This document shows positions 50,034 through 58,213 of a DNA stretch of 64,000 nucleotides, one piece after another (positions within the stretch are counted from its first letter, which is position 1; each line of letters starts with the position of its first letter). The position numbers and the translations under genes are program-made. Below the pieces are notes generated by a model. The model saw nothing but the letters and a program-made list of their open reading frames with translations, did no database searches and had not been told where the DNA came from. The DNA is from Vibrio sinaloensis DSM 21326 (GTDB lineage: Bacteria; Pseudomonadota; Gammaproteobacteria; Enterobacterales; Vibrionaceae): the NCBI RefSeq assembly GCF_000189275.1, contig NZ_AEVT01000067.1, forward strand, positions 102,279 through 166,278. The letters run 5' to 3'.

Positions 50034-51057
50034 AACCAAGCACCTCTACTTTTACATTGTGTTCGCGCAGAAACTCGATTGCTGCGTTGTCATCTTGTTC
50101 ATTACCAAAGAGTTCGGCGACCATCATGCCGAACTTTACGCCACCGGCGTAATCAAGATCGGAGCTTAGGATGCTGACATCTATGTTGAACTTACGTGCA
50201 ATTTGCGTCATCAAAGGGGCGTCGACAGTCGCACCAGTAAACTCTAAACGCACCAATGGGTAGCTGCCCTCCACGCGCGTTTGCTGTAAGCGAGCTTGAT
50301 AGTCTTCAGGAATAGACAAATCCAAAGTAGAACGAATGAATTGATGGGCAAGATCAGTTTTTGGATGGGCAAAGATTTCGCCTACCGTCCCTTTCTCAAC
50401 CAACTCACCACCGCCAATGATCGCTACTTGGTGGCAGATGCTTTTCACCACATCCATCTCATGCGTGATCAGCAGCATGGTGATGTTGAGTTTGCGATTG
50501 ATCTCTTTGAGTAGTTCAAGAATCGATTGAGTTGTTGCGGGATCTAATGCGCTGGTCGCTTCGTCGCACAGCAGCACTTTAGGATCGGATGCCAGAGCAC
50601 GCGCAATGGCAACACGCTGTTTCTGACCACCACTCAGGTTTGAAGGGTAGCTTTCATGCTTGTCTTCCAAGCCAACCAATTTAAGTAGCTCCGTCACTTT
50701 GCTGATGATTTTGCTGTTTTCTACACCAGCTAGCTCAAGCGGTAATGCCACATTATCAAACACTGTACGTGAAGAAAGTAGGTTAAAGTGCTGGAAAATC
50801 ATACCGATATTTCGGCGCGTCTTACTCAGTTCAGACTTGGATAGTTTAGTCAGATCGACACCATCGACAACAATCGAACCACTGGTTGGTGCTTCTAGCA
50901 TGTTCACACAACGAATAAGAGTGCTTTTCCCTGCTCCAGACGAGCCGATAACGCCGAAAATCGTTCCTTGAGGAATAGAGAGGTTAATGTCTTTCAAGGC
51001 ATTTATTTCCTTTGTACCTTGATAGAAAACCTTGTTGACTTGATTAATTTCAATCAT
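50023..51057 (-). CDS. metN: Methionine ABC transporter ATP-binding protein
   Basis: A 344-residue ATPase that powers methionine import. Walker A is [14 protein letters not shown] near residues 37-50, the ABC signature is [17 protein letters not shown], and Walker B is [13 protein letters not shown]. The C-terminal NIL domain (about 265-340) senses cytoplasmic methionine and inhibits transport in E. coli. It is the first gene of metNIQ. The upstream region carries tandem met boxes for MetJ. Confidence 0.97.
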   Translation of the reverse strand: MIEINQVNKVFYQGTKEINALKDINLSIPQGTIFGVIGSSGAGKSTLIRCVNMLEAPTSGSIVVDGVDLTKLSKSELSKTRRNIGMIFQHFNLLSSRTVFDNVALPLELAGVENSKIISKVTELLKLVGLEDKHESYPSNLSGGQKQRVAIARALASDPKVLLCDEATSALDPATTQSILELLKEINRKLNITMLLITHEMDVVKSICHQVAIIGGGELVEKGTVGEIFAHPKTDLAHQFIRSTLDLSIPEDYQARLQQTRVEGSYPLVRLEFTGATVDAPLMTQIARKFNIDVSILSSDLDYAGGVKFGMMVAELFGNEQDDNAAIEFLREHNVKVEVLGYVL

Positions 51058-51157
51058 CGAGAAACTCGCTAATCAGATTTGTTTGGCAGCAGTAGATAAT
51101 TTTGAACTACATCTCATTTAGTAGATGATGCTATGGTTTCGTCTGATTTCTGTCAAT

Positions 51158-51189
51158 AGATATTTTTACGTCTAGACGTCTAAATGGTT
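51158..51189 (-). promoter_or_regulatory. Tandem met boxes (MetJ operator) upstream of metN
   Basis: AGACGTCT at 51174-51181 is a perfect met box. In the same 8-base register the boxes at 51166-51173 (TTACGTCT) and 51158-51165 (AGATATTT) match at 6 and 5 of 8 positions, and 51182-51189 at 4. They lie about 100-130 bases upstream of metN. MetJ with S-adenosylmethionine would repress the operon. Confidence 0.85.
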
Positions 51190-51280
51190 ATTTTGCTCTA
51201 TCGATTGGTAATTAGATAGTGATGAAAGAAATAAAGCGTGCAATAATTCTTAGTACAACCAGTAAATAGAGAAGCAAATT

Positions 51281-51832
51281 TTGGCTAAACCAGCAGTCTT
51301 TTTAGATCGTGATGGCGTGATTAATGTCGACCACGGCTATGTGCATGACGAGCACGATTTCGAGTTTATTGATGGCGTTTTTGAAGCGACCAAGAAGTTC
51401 CAAGAGATGGGGTACTTGCTTGTTTTAATTACCAATCAGTCCGGAATCGCACGTGGCAAGTTTAGTGAAGACCGCTTCTTATCATTGACCCAATGGATGG
51501 ACTGGAATTTCGTCGACAATGGTGTTGAATTCGATGGTATCTACTACTGCCCGCACCACGCAGAACATGGTTTAGGCAAATACAAAGAAGAGTGTGAATG
51601 TCGTAAGCCCAAGCCAGGTATGTTCAATTCGGCTCGTGATTTTCTGAAAATTGACATGGCCAACTCAGTGATGGTTGGTGATAAAGCGGAAGATATGATG
51701 GCGGCTGAAGCGGCGGGTGTTGGCACTAAAATATTAGTTCGTACGGGTAAACCCGTCACTGAGCAAGGTGAGGCCTTGGCTACGACAGTATTAGATAGCA
51801 TCAAAGAAGTACCAGCCTATCTGGCAAAATAA
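51281..51832 (+). CDS. gmhB: D-glycero-beta-D-manno-heptose 1,7-bisphosphate 7-phosphatase
   Basis: A 183-residue HAD phosphatase that removes the C7 phosphate in ADP-heptose synthesis for the LPS core. Motif I is [13 protein letters not shown] near residues 5-17, motif II is VLITNQSG, and motif IV is [18 protein letters not shown]. Zinc ligands appear as CPHH...CECRKP (CysxHis and CysxCys). The start is TTG at 51281, with only a weak SD (AGAGAAGC). Downstream is a MliC-like lipoprotein gene. GmhA is encoded about 10 kb upstream in the window. Confidence 0.95.
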   Translation: MAKPAVFLDRDGVINVDHGYVHDEHDFEFIDGVFEATKKFQEMGYLLVLITNQSGIARGKFSEDRFLSLTQWMDWNFVDNGVEFDGIYYCPHHAEHGLGKYKEECECRKPKPGMFNSARDFLKIDMANSVMVGDKAEDMMAAEAAGVGTKILVRTGKPVTEQGEALATTVLDSIKEVPAYLAK

Positions 51833-51837
51833 ATGTG

Positions 51838-51862
51838 AAAGGGTCGCCGAGTGCGACCCTTT
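51838..51862 (+). terminator. Hairpin between gmhB and the MliC-like gene
   Basis: A perfect 10-bp stem AAAGGGTCGC (51838-51847) and GCGACCCTTT (51853-51862), loop CGAGT. The tail ACGTTTGG is poor in T, so termination is uncertain. Confidence 0.6.
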
Positions 51863-51878
51863 ACGTTTGGAGGTAGCC

Positions 51879-52223
51879 ATGAAATATCGTATGTTACTTT
51901 TGATCGCTGCAAGCATTACGCTGTTTGGATGTTCGCAATCCGCGCTGGAATCCACCGACTTTACGGGCGAGTTCACTCAGTATCAGTGTGACTCCGCAAA
52001 AGCATTTCAAGTAGGGTATATGCCATCCCAGAACAAAGCGTTACTTTTGTTATCAGAGACGCGTTACCGTCTGATTCAAGTTCCGTCAGGCTCTGGTACC
52101 AAATACATTCTAGACGATGGAACTGCAGAGAAAATTAATCCCGTGACCTTGTTTACCAAGGGGGCGGATGCGCGTTTAGAGCTTGGCCGAGTGATCTATA
52201 AAAACTGTCAAATTGTCGATTAG
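51879..52223 (+). CDS. MliC/PliC-family lysozyme inhibitor-like lipoprotein
   Basis: A 114-residue predicted lipoprotein. The signal peptide ends with LFGC near residue 18, so the protein should be lipidated. The rest aligns by eye with MliC: YQCDSAKAFQVGY near residues 35-47, LLLLSETRYRLIQVPSGSGTKY with the SGxxY-type loop that plugs the lysozyme active site, LFTKGADARLEL, and the closing IYKNC, whose Cys likely pairs with the first one. The ATG at 51879 is preferred over an upstream TTG because GGAGG is 5 bases ahead. The role would be protection from host or environmental c-type lysozyme. Family assignment is from motifs only. Confidence 0.75.
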   Translation: MKYRMLLLIAASITLFGCSQSALESTDFTGEFTQYQCDSAKAFQVGYMPSQNKALLLLSETRYRLIQVPSGSGTKYILDDGTAEKINPVTLFTKGADARLELGRVIYKNCQIVD

Positions 52224-52289
52224 CCACTCGACATCCCACTGGGGGCTGCGGCTCCCTCTGTATTACTATCGCGAGAATCTCCGTTATTT

Positions 52290-53237
52290 ATGAGTAAAAA
52301 ATTAACCATTCTTGATATTGCCAAGCTATCTGGGGTTGGGAAATCCACGGTATCCCGGGTGCTAACCAATGATCCGAAAGTTAAACCTGCAACGCGTGCT
52401 AAAGTGGAGCAGGTGATTCAAGAATCCGGTTATGTCCCCTCTAAATCTGCTCAGGCGATGCGTGGTGGCAGCCAAAAGGTTGTTGGAGTGATCATTTCTC
52501 GTCTTGATTCTCCGTCAGAAAATCGTGCGGTTGGCAGTATGCTCAATACGCTCTACGCCGCCGGCTATGATGTTGTTATTATGGAGAGCCAGTTTGATCG
52601 CAGCAAAACCAATGAACACCTCGAAGTGCTGAAAAAGCGTAATGTCGATGGGGTAATCGTGTTTGGTTTCAGTGATTTCGATATCGAACGTTTGAAAAGC
52701 TGGCAGAACAAAAGTGTCGTGATCGCCATGGACACCGACGTGGTGTCTTCAATCAACTATGACAACAGAGGGGTGATCACCCAAGCATTAGACCACTTAG
52801 AGCAGCAGTCATTAACGGATATCGCCTTTATCGGGGTTGATCCTAGCGATAGAACGACAGGGCAACTTCGCCTCGATGCTTATTTAGAGTGGTGCCAACA
52901 CAAAGCACTGACACCTTGCTACCAAACAGGCCACTTAGATCATGAAAGTGCTTATGCCTTGGTTGATAAAGTCCTAAAAGCGGGTACCCAAGCGATTGTT
53001 TGCGCCAGTGATACCTTAGCTCTTGGGGTTATTAAACGCCTTCAAGAGTTGGATCGAGAAGAGGTGATAGTGACAGGTGTTGGGGGCAATGAGTTGCTCT
53101 CGTTTCTTTTCCCGAATGTATTCAGTATCGACCCCGGTTATGCCACTGCCGGAGAAAGAGCTGCTAACCTATTGATCTCTCACATAAATGGCGAGTCTGA
53201 GCTGGTTCATATTACTCAACGCCCAGTACTTCACTAA
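52290..53237 (+). CDS. treR: Trehalose operon repressor TreR (LacI family)
   Basis: A 315-residue regulator. The N-terminal helix-turn-helix is TILDIAKLSGVGKSTVSRVLTNDPKVKPATR near residues 5-35 (split here); the hinge and periplasmic-binding-like domain follow, ending GERAANLLISHINGES. In E. coli, TreR binds trehalose 6-phosphate and releases its operators. It sits upstream of treB in the same direction, and two palindromes of TreR type lie between them, so local control is clear. No strong SD is seen before the ATG. Confidence 0.94.
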   Translation: MSKKLTILDIAKLSGVGKSTVSRVLTNDPKVKPATRAKVEQVIQESGYVPSKSAQAMRGGSQKVVGVIISRLDSPSENRAVGSMLNTLYAAGYDVVIMESQFDRSKTNEHLEVLKKRNVDGVIVFGFSDFDIERLKSWQNKSVVIAMDTDVVSSINYDNRGVITQALDHLEQQSLTDIAFIGVDPSDRTTGQLRLDAYLEWCQHKALTPCYQTGHLDHESAYALVDKVLKAGTQAIVCASDTLALGVIKRLQELDREEVIVTGVGGNELLSFLFPNVFSIDPGYATAGERAANLLISHINGESELVHITQRPVLH

Positions 53238-53269
53238 GTCATTATTTTCAAAGTGAATTAAAATTATAC

Positions 53270-53285
53270 TGTGATCTCATTCAAT
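53270..53285 (+). promoter_or_regulatory. Possible CRP site upstream of treB
   Basis: TGTGATCTCATTCAAT matches TGTGA-N6-TCACA fully in the left half and at 3 of 5 in the right. Its centre lies about 63 bases before the likely start site (about 53341), which suits class I activation. Inference only. Confidence 0.45.
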
Positions 53286-53286
53286 T

Positions 53287-53304
53287 AATGGGACTGTTCC
53301 CATT
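53287..53304 (+). promoter_or_regulatory. TreR operator 1
   Basis: AATGGGACTGTTCCCATT, a near-perfect palindrome of the GGGAACGTTCCC type known for TreR. It covers the -35 zone of the treB promoter. Confidence 0.8.
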
Positions 53305-53328
53305 TTTATCTGATATTAGATCTGACAA

Positions 53329-53334
53329 TATAAT
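53329..53334 (+). promoter_or_regulatory. treB promoter -10
   Basis: A perfect TATAAT lies between the two TreR palindromes. No good -35 is visible (TTTATC or similar at 53305-53310), consistent with a need for activation. Confidence 0.65.
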
Positions 53335-53341
53335 GAACACA

Positions 53342-53359
53342 AATGGGAACATTCCCATA
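53342..53359 (+). promoter_or_regulatory. TreR operator 2
   Basis: AATGGGAACATTCCCATA contains the perfect 16-bp palindrome ATGGGAACATTCCCAT. It lies at or just after the transcription start. Its centre is 55 bases from that of operator 1. Confidence 0.85.
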
Positions 53360-53443
53360 ATTATAAGAAACCGAATCGAGTCAGTTTAAAAGTCTGATAT
53401 TTGAACAAGACAAAATGAGAATCCAATTAGGGTGGACATGGAT

Positions 53444-54868
53444 ATGAGTAAGATTGCGAAACACGATGTGGAGCGTCTGATTGAGTTAGTCGGTGGACGC
53501 GACAACATCGCGAGTGTAAGCCACTGTTTAACACGTCTTCGCTTTGTGTTGAATGACACAGAAAAAGCCAGTGAGAAAGAGCTTGAAGCTCTGCCTATGG
53601 TGAAAGGTTGCTTTACCAATGCTGGCCAATTCCAAGTGGTGATTGGTACCGAAGTCGATGAAGTTTATAAGGTGTTGATTGAGCTGACTGGGCAAAAGGC
53701 CGCGTCGAAAGATGAAGCCAAATTGGCTGCGCGTCAGAACATGAACATCCTAGAGCGTGGCATCTCCCATTTAGCTGAAATTTTTGTACCACTGCTTCCT
53801 GCGATCATCACGGGTGGTCTCATCCTAGGTTTCCGTAATGTGATTGGTGACATCAAGATGTTTGATGGTCAGTCACTGACTGAAATCAGCCAATTTTGGG
53901 CGACTGTCCACAGCTTCTTGTGGCTAATTGGTGAAGCGATTTTCTTCTTCCTACCGGTTGGTGTGTGTTGGTCTACCGTGAAGAAGCTTGGCGGAACGCC
54001 GATTCTCGGTATCACATTGGGTGTAACTCTGGTGTCACCACAACTAATGAATGCCTATCTGATTGGTAAACAAGTACCTGAGGCGTGGGACTTTGGTTTG
54101 TTTGTGATTGAGAAAGTTGGCTATCAAGCGCAGGTCATTCCAGCCATGCTTGCAGGTGTTGCGTTGGCGTTTATTGAGACGAACTTAAAGCGCATCGTTC
54201 CATCGTACCTTTACCTAGTGGTTGTGCCATTTGTCTCTATCATTCTTTCTGTTGTCCTCGCGCACTCGCTCATTGGCCCATTTGGCCGCGTACTGGGTGA
54301 TGGTGTGGCATTCGCCGCGAAAGCAGCAATGACGGGTGATTTCGCCGTTATTGGTTCAATGGTATTTGGTTTCCTATACGCACCTTTAGTTATCACTGGT
54401 ATTCACCACACGACCAACGCGGTAGACCTGCAACTCATGCAAGACTTGGGTGGTACACCAATCTGGCCTTTGATTGCACTTTCAAATATCGCTCAAGCAT
54501 CGGCGGTTGTTGGCATCATCATTATCAGCAAAAAGCATGGTGAACGAGACATTTCGGTACCCGCTGCTATCTCTGCTTATTTAGGTGTGACTGAGCCAGC
54601 GATGTACGGCATCAACCTTAAGTACAAATTCCCAATGTTGAGCGCAATGATTGGTAGTGCAATCGCAGCGGCAATTTGTGGTAGTGCTGGCGTAATGGCC
54701 AACGGTATCGGTGTTGGTGGTCTGCCAGGCATCCTATCGATTCAACCACAGTTCTGGGGTATCTATGCCATCGCAATGCTAGTCGCGATAGCCCTTCCAG
54801 CTGCATTGACTCTGTTCTTCTACAAACGTGCAGAATCCAAAGGCGAGCTAGAAACAGCGAACGCTTAA
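53444..54868 (+). CDS. treB: PTS trehalose-specific EIIBC component
   Basis: A membrane permease of the phosphotransferase system that imports trehalose as trehalose 6-phosphate. The IIB domain (about 1-85) has the phosphorylated Cys in SVSHCLTRLRFVL near residue 28. The IIC domain (about 105-460) has about ten hydrophobic segments and ITGIHHTTNAVDLQL. No IIA domain is present, so a glucose-type IIA (Crr) elsewhere is needed, as in E. coli. Starts at 53432 (GTG), 53438 and 53444 (ATG) are all in frame; 53444 is best spaced from AGGGTGG and yields MSKIAKHDVERL. Confidence 0.95.
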   Translation: MSKIAKHDVERLIELVGGRDNIASVSHCLTRLRFVLNDTEKASEKELEALPMVKGCFTNAGQFQVVIGTEVDEVYKVLIELTGQKAASKDEAKLAARQNMNILERGISHLAEIFVPLLPAIITGGLILGFRNVIGDIKMFDGQSLTEISQFWATVHSFLWLIGEAIFFFLPVGVCWSTVKKLGGTPILGITLGVTLVSPQLMNAYLIGKQVPEAWDFGLFVIEKVGYQAQVIPAMLAGVALAFIETNLKRIVPSYLYLVVVPFVSIILSVVLAHSLIGPFGRVLGDGVAFAAKAAMTGDFAVIGSMVFGFLYAPLVITGIHHTTNAVDLQLMQDLGGTPIWPLIALSNIAQASAVVGIIIISKKHGERDISVPAAISAYLGVTEPAMYGINLKYKFPMLSAMIGSAIAAAICGSAGVMANGIGVGGLPGILSIQPQFWGIYAIAMLVAIALPAALTLFFYKRAESKGELETANA

Positions 54869-54888
54869 CAACATTCAACCTATTTTTG

Positions 54889-54920
54889 AGTGGCGGCAAA
54901 TAAAGTCGCCACTTCTTTTT
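54889..54920 (+). terminator. Hairpin terminator/attenuator between treB and treC
   Basis: A 7-bp stem AGTGGCG (54889-54895) with CGCCACT (54907-54913), then TCTTTTT. Between two genes of one pathway it likely sets the treB:treC ratio. Confidence 0.75.
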
Positions 54921-54951
54921 AAGATTCCTTTTTTGGTAAGTGAGTTTAGAA

Positions 54952-56634
54952 ATGACTGTCATCACTAACGACGCAAATTGGTGGAAAACCGCCTCTATCT
55001 ATCAGATATACCCTAAGAGCTTTTGCGACAGTGGAAGCCAAGGGACTGGAGATATCCAAGGCATTATTTCTAAGCTTGATTACCTAAAACTGCTCGGTGT
55101 TGATGCGATTTGGTTAACACCTGTGTACCAATCGCCGATGATTGATAATGGTTATGATATCTCGGACTACTACGCGATTAACCCTGATTTTGGCAGCATG
55201 GAAGATTTTGACTTGCTGTTGTCCCAAGCACATCAACGCGGTATTCGAATTATTATGGATATCGTTGTCAACCACACCTCAACAGAGCACAAATGGTTCC
55301 AATCTGCTTTGGGAGACAAGAACAGTCCATATCGCGACTACTATATTTGGAAAGATCCTGTCGAGGGCGATGTCCCTAATAACTGGCAATCCAAGTTTGG
55401 TGGCAGTGCATGGGAGCTTGATCAACAAACGGGGCAGTATTTCCTGCACTTGTTCGCCAGAGAGCAAGCCGACTTAAACTGGGAAAACCCGCAAGTCCGT
55501 GCTGAGGTTAAAGAAGTGATCAGCTTTTGGGCAGAAAAGGGGGTAGACGGATTCCGCTTGGACGTGATTAATCTCATTTCTAAGCAGCAAGACTTCCCAA
55601 GTGATGACATCGGTGATGGACGACGCTTTTATACTGACGGGCCGCGAGTGCATGAGTATTTGCAAGAGATTAGCCAAGCCGTGTTTCAGAAGTACGGTAG
55701 CGTGACTGTGGGTGAGATGTCTTCTACCACCCTGGAACATTGTCAGCAGTACTCTTCTCTAGATAACAAAGAGTTATCTATGGTGTTCAACTTCCATCAC
55801 CTTAAAGTGGATTATCCAAATGGTGAAAAGTGGACGAAAGCCCCATTCGATTTCTTACAGCTAAAACAGATCTTCAATCATTGGCAAACGGGTCTTAATG
55901 GAAAAGGTTGGGGAGCGTTGTTCTGGTGTAACCACGACCAACCACGTGTGGTCAGTCGACTCGGAAATGATCAAGCTTATCGCGTTGAAGCAGCCAAAAT
56001 GCTGGGGGCTTCTGTACACATGATGCAAGGTACGCCGTACATCTATCAAGGTGAAGAGATCGGGATGACCAACCCAGGTTATACGTCTATTGAGCAATAT
56101 CGTGACGTAGAAAGTACCAACATGTACGACATCATGGTTAATCAGCAAGGTGTCGATCATGAGGAAATGATCGCGATACTGGCACAGAAATCTCGTGATA
56201 ACTCTCGAACGCCGATGCAATGGAATGATACGGAGTTCGCTGGTTTTTCAAGTGGACAGCCTTGGTTAGAGGTCGCGAGTAATTACCGTGAGATCAATGC
56301 GGACAATGCGGTGGCAGATGAGAATTCGGTATTCTATTTCTATCAACGATTGATCAAATTACGTAAAGAGATTGAGGTGATCACCACTGGTAACTATGTG
56401 GATCTTTACCCGCAACATTCAGCAGTATTTGGTTATCAGCGCCAATCAGAGAATCAAACTTTGATCTGTCTGAATAACTATTACGGCGAAGAGACCGAGT
56501 GCGTGTTGCCTGAGCAGTTTGATTGCGCAAGTGCGCATTATGTATTGGGTAACTATGACCTTGCTGAGCAGGCGGTGTCGCAGCATCAAGTTTTGCGACC
56601 ATACGAAACACGTATTATCCTTTTAAGTAACTAA
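54952..56634 (+). CDS. treC: Trehalose-6-phosphate hydrolase (alpha,alpha-phosphotrehalase)
   Basis: A 560-residue GH13 enzyme that splits trehalose 6-phosphate to glucose and glucose 6-phosphate. The N-terminal WWKTASIYQIYPKSF, region I IVVNHTS near residue 105, region II DGFRLDVINLIS (nucleophile Asp near 200), the acid/base Glu in VTVGEMSS, and region IV WCNHDQPRVVSRLG are all present. The ATG at 54952 is preferred; a GTG at 54940 is an in-frame alternative. It follows treB after a hairpin, under TreR control. Length is close to E. coli TreC (551). Confidence 0.95.
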   Translation: MTVITNDANWWKTASIYQIYPKSFCDSGSQGTGDIQGIISKLDYLKLLGVDAIWLTPVYQSPMIDNGYDISDYYAINPDFGSMEDFDLLLSQAHQRGIRIIMDIVVNHTSTEHKWFQSALGDKNSPYRDYYIWKDPVEGDVPNNWQSKFGGSAWELDQQTGQYFLHLFAREQADLNWENPQVRAEVKEVISFWAEKGVDGFRLDVINLISKQQDFPSDDIGDGRRFYTDGPRVHEYLQEISQAVFQKYGSVTVGEMSSTTLEHCQQYSSLDNKELSMVFNFHHLKVDYPNGEKWTKAPFDFLQLKQIFNHWQTGLNGKGWGALFWCNHDQPRVVSRLGNDQAYRVEAAKMLGASVHMMQGTPYIYQGEEIGMTNPGYTSIEQYRDVESTNMYDIMVNQQGVDHEEMIAILAQKSRDNSRTPMQWNDTEFAGFSSGQPWLEVASNYREINADNAVADENSVFYFYQRLIKLRKEIEVITTGNYVDLYPQHSAVFGYQRQSENQTLICLNNYYGEETECVLPEQFDCASAHYVLGNYDLAEQAVSQHQVLRPYETRIILLSN

Positions 56635-56655
56635 CACCCCCTATAGTTAGTTAGC

Positions 56656-56682
56656 GCCTCGACATTTTGTCGGGGCTTTTTT
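56656..56682 (+). terminator. Rho-independent terminator after treC
   Basis: A 9-bp stem GCCTCGACA with TGTCGGGGC (56656-56664 / 56668-56676, one wobble pair), then TTTTTT. Confidence 0.88.
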
Positions 56683-56735
56683 GTAGGCAATAGAAATAGG
56701 GGAACGTGTTCAAGTTTAAGGTACAAAATTCAGAT

Positions 56736-56765
56736 ACAAAAAAACCAGCTCAATGAGCTGGTTTT
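56736..56765 (-). terminator. Rho-independent terminator of the tRNA-Tyr gene
   Basis: An 11-bp stem (AAAACCAGCTC at 56741-56751, complement at 56755-56765). On the minus strand it is followed by a run of T residues. It begins 8 bases after the tRNA 3' end. Confidence 0.9.
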
Positions 56766-56772
56766 CTGTATA

Positions 56773-56857
56773 TGGTGGAGGGGGACGGATTCGAACCATC
56801 GAAGGCAGTGCCAGCAGATTTACAGTCTGATCCCTTTGGCCACTCGGGAACCCCTCC
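56773..56857 (-). tRNA. tRNA-Tyr: tRNA-Tyr (anticodon GTA)
   Basis: The reverse complement reads GGAGGGGTTCCCGAGTGGCC ... GGTTCGAATCC ... CCTCCACCA. The 7-bp acceptor stem, T-loop GTTCGAATC, a long variable arm (class II, as in bacterial Tyr tRNAs) and the anticodon loop CTGTAAA (anticodon GTA; genomic TAC at 56821-56823) are clear. The CCA end is encoded (56773-56775). It is a single copy here, on the strand opposite to treC and the efflux genes. Confidence 0.98.
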
Positions 56858-56931
56858 AGGGTGTTTTCTTATTCTCTAGTGGAATAAGCTTAAGTGATGT
56901 TTTCCCAACACATCTCTCAAGTGCGGAGCGA

Positions 56932-56959
56932 ATCATAGCAAACTCGCTCAAGCTGTAAA
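56932..56959 (-). promoter_or_regulatory. Promoter of tRNA-Tyr
   Basis: On the minus strand, TTTACA (-35, 56954-56959), a 16-base spacer and TATGAT (-10, 56932-56937), followed by the GC-rich TCGCTCCGC discriminator. The GC-rich start region is typical of stable-RNA promoters under stringent control. The predicted leader is about 65-70 bases. The surrounding 56858-57142 gap holds no gene that I can support. Confidence 0.75.
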
Positions 56960-57142
56960 GCGTTTTCTTATAATTTTGAACTGAATGGTGCCTTTTTGGG
57001 CAAAGCTGGTAGGAAATGACCATTAAGCTCAAACAATCAACGGCTTTGCTTACAGAAATTTTAATCCTCTTTACATTACTTGACGTTTGTATTGCGTATA
57101 AAGGGCTACAATAACTCGAGTTTATCCATGCAGAATGCCAAC

Positions 57143-58213
57143 ATGAAAAGTAAAATTGTTCTGAGTCTTCTTTCTCTATCTATCCTTGCAGCGACACCCA
57201 CGGCAATCGCCAAAAGGCAGGGACCTTCTGTGGTAACTGTTGTTACCGAACAAGTGCAAACCCATCAAGTATCCCAATCTCTTTCTCTTGTCGGAAAGCT
57301 TGAAGCTGAGCAGTCGGTTATTATCTCGCCAGAGGTGGCCGGCAAGGTCGATGTCATCGCGGTTAAAGCGAATCAGGACGTGACAAAAGGGCAACTGTTG
57401 ATTCAGCTAAACGACGATAAAGCGCGTGCAGCGGTTGCAGAAGCGCAAGCCTATTTGAAAGATGAGCAGCGTAAATTGAAAGAGTTTGAACGCTTGGTCA
57501 AGCGTAACGCGATCACTCAAACTGAAATTGATGCTCAGAAAACCAGCGTTGATATTGCCAGTGCAAGGCTAGATGCGGCTAATGCCAATCTGAAAGACTT
57601 ACACATTTCCGCCCCCTTTGCTGGCACGGTAGGGTTTATTGACTTTAGCCGCGGAAAATTGGTCAGTGCGGGGACAGAATTGCTGTCACTGGATGACCTG
57701 TCTGTGATGCAACTCGATTTACAAGTACCAGAGCGCTACCTATCGCAGCTTTCTCGTGGAATGAAGGTCATTGCAAACAGTGCTGCGTGGCCCGGAGCCA
57801 GTTTTGAAGGTGAAGTGGTCGGCATTGATTCTCGCATCAATCAAGAAACCCTCAACCTAAGAGTCCGTATTCACTTTGACAACCCAACACAACAGCTAAA
57901 ACCAGGGATGTTGGTTTCTGCAGATATGGATTTTCCAGCCATTGAAGCGCCGATCATTCCGGTACAGGCCCTGGAATATTCAGGAACCAAGCGATACGTT
58001 TACGTGGTTGGTGACGACAACACCGCGACGCGTACCCAGGTGGTGTTAGGGGCTAGGGTTGGCAACCAAGTTGTGATCGATCAAGGTTTGGACATTGGCG
58101 AGAAAATCGTTGTGCAAGGTATTGTGAATATGCGCAATGGAGTAACGGTTGCTGAGCTAGGTAGCGATGGCCGTCCGAAAGTCGCGAAAAGCCAACAAGA
58201 GGCGGATAAATAA
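57143..58213 (+). CDS. vexG: RND efflux periplasmic adaptor (VexG-like)
   Basis: A 356-residue membrane fusion protein linking the RND pump to an outer membrane channel. A signal peptide (about 1-23, ends PTAIA) precedes the lipoyl/biotinyl half-motif SVIISPEVAGKVDVIAVKANQDVTKGQLL (split near residue 60), an alpha-hairpin coiled coil (about 90-145), the second lipoyl half DLHISAPFAGTVGFID, and beta-barrel and membrane-proximal domains. There is no lipobox. In V. cholerae the adaptor-pump pair beside the tre genes is, as I recall, vexGH, so the symbol is from synteny. The start at 57143 is chosen by signal peptide; 57128 is also in frame. Its stop overlaps the pump start by 1 base. Confidence 0.88.
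   Translation: MKSKIVLSLLSLSILAATPTAIAKRQGPSVVTVVTEQVQTHQVSQSLSLVGKLEAEQSVIISPEVAGKVDVIAVKANQDVTKGQLLIQLNDDKARAAVAEAQAYLKDEQRKLKEFERLVKRNAITQTEIDAQKTSVDIASARLDAANANLKDLHISAPFAGTVGFIDFSRGKLVSAGTELLSLDDLSVMQLDLQVPERYLSQLSRGMKVIANSAAWPGASFEGEVVGIDSRINQETLNLRVRIHFDNPTQQLKPGMLVSADMDFPAIEAPIIPVQALEYSGTKRYVYVVGDDNTATRTQVVLGARVGNQVVIDQGLDIGEKIVVQGIVNMRNGVTVAELGSDGRPKVAKSQQEADK

Noticed and set aside
49555..50169. A 204-codon plus-strand frame opposite metI
   Set aside because: It mirrors metI and the end of metN, which have strong family motifs; the Ser/Thr/Pro-rich product is typical of an antisense shadow.
51058..51280. A SAM riboswitch upstream of metNIQ
   Set aside because: No conserved aptamer structure was seen; tandem met boxes indicate MetJ control instead.
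56773..57142. tRNA-Tyr as an integration site for a mobile element
   Set aside because: No integrase, no direct repeat of the tRNA 3' end and no change in composition nearby; both flanks are core genes.
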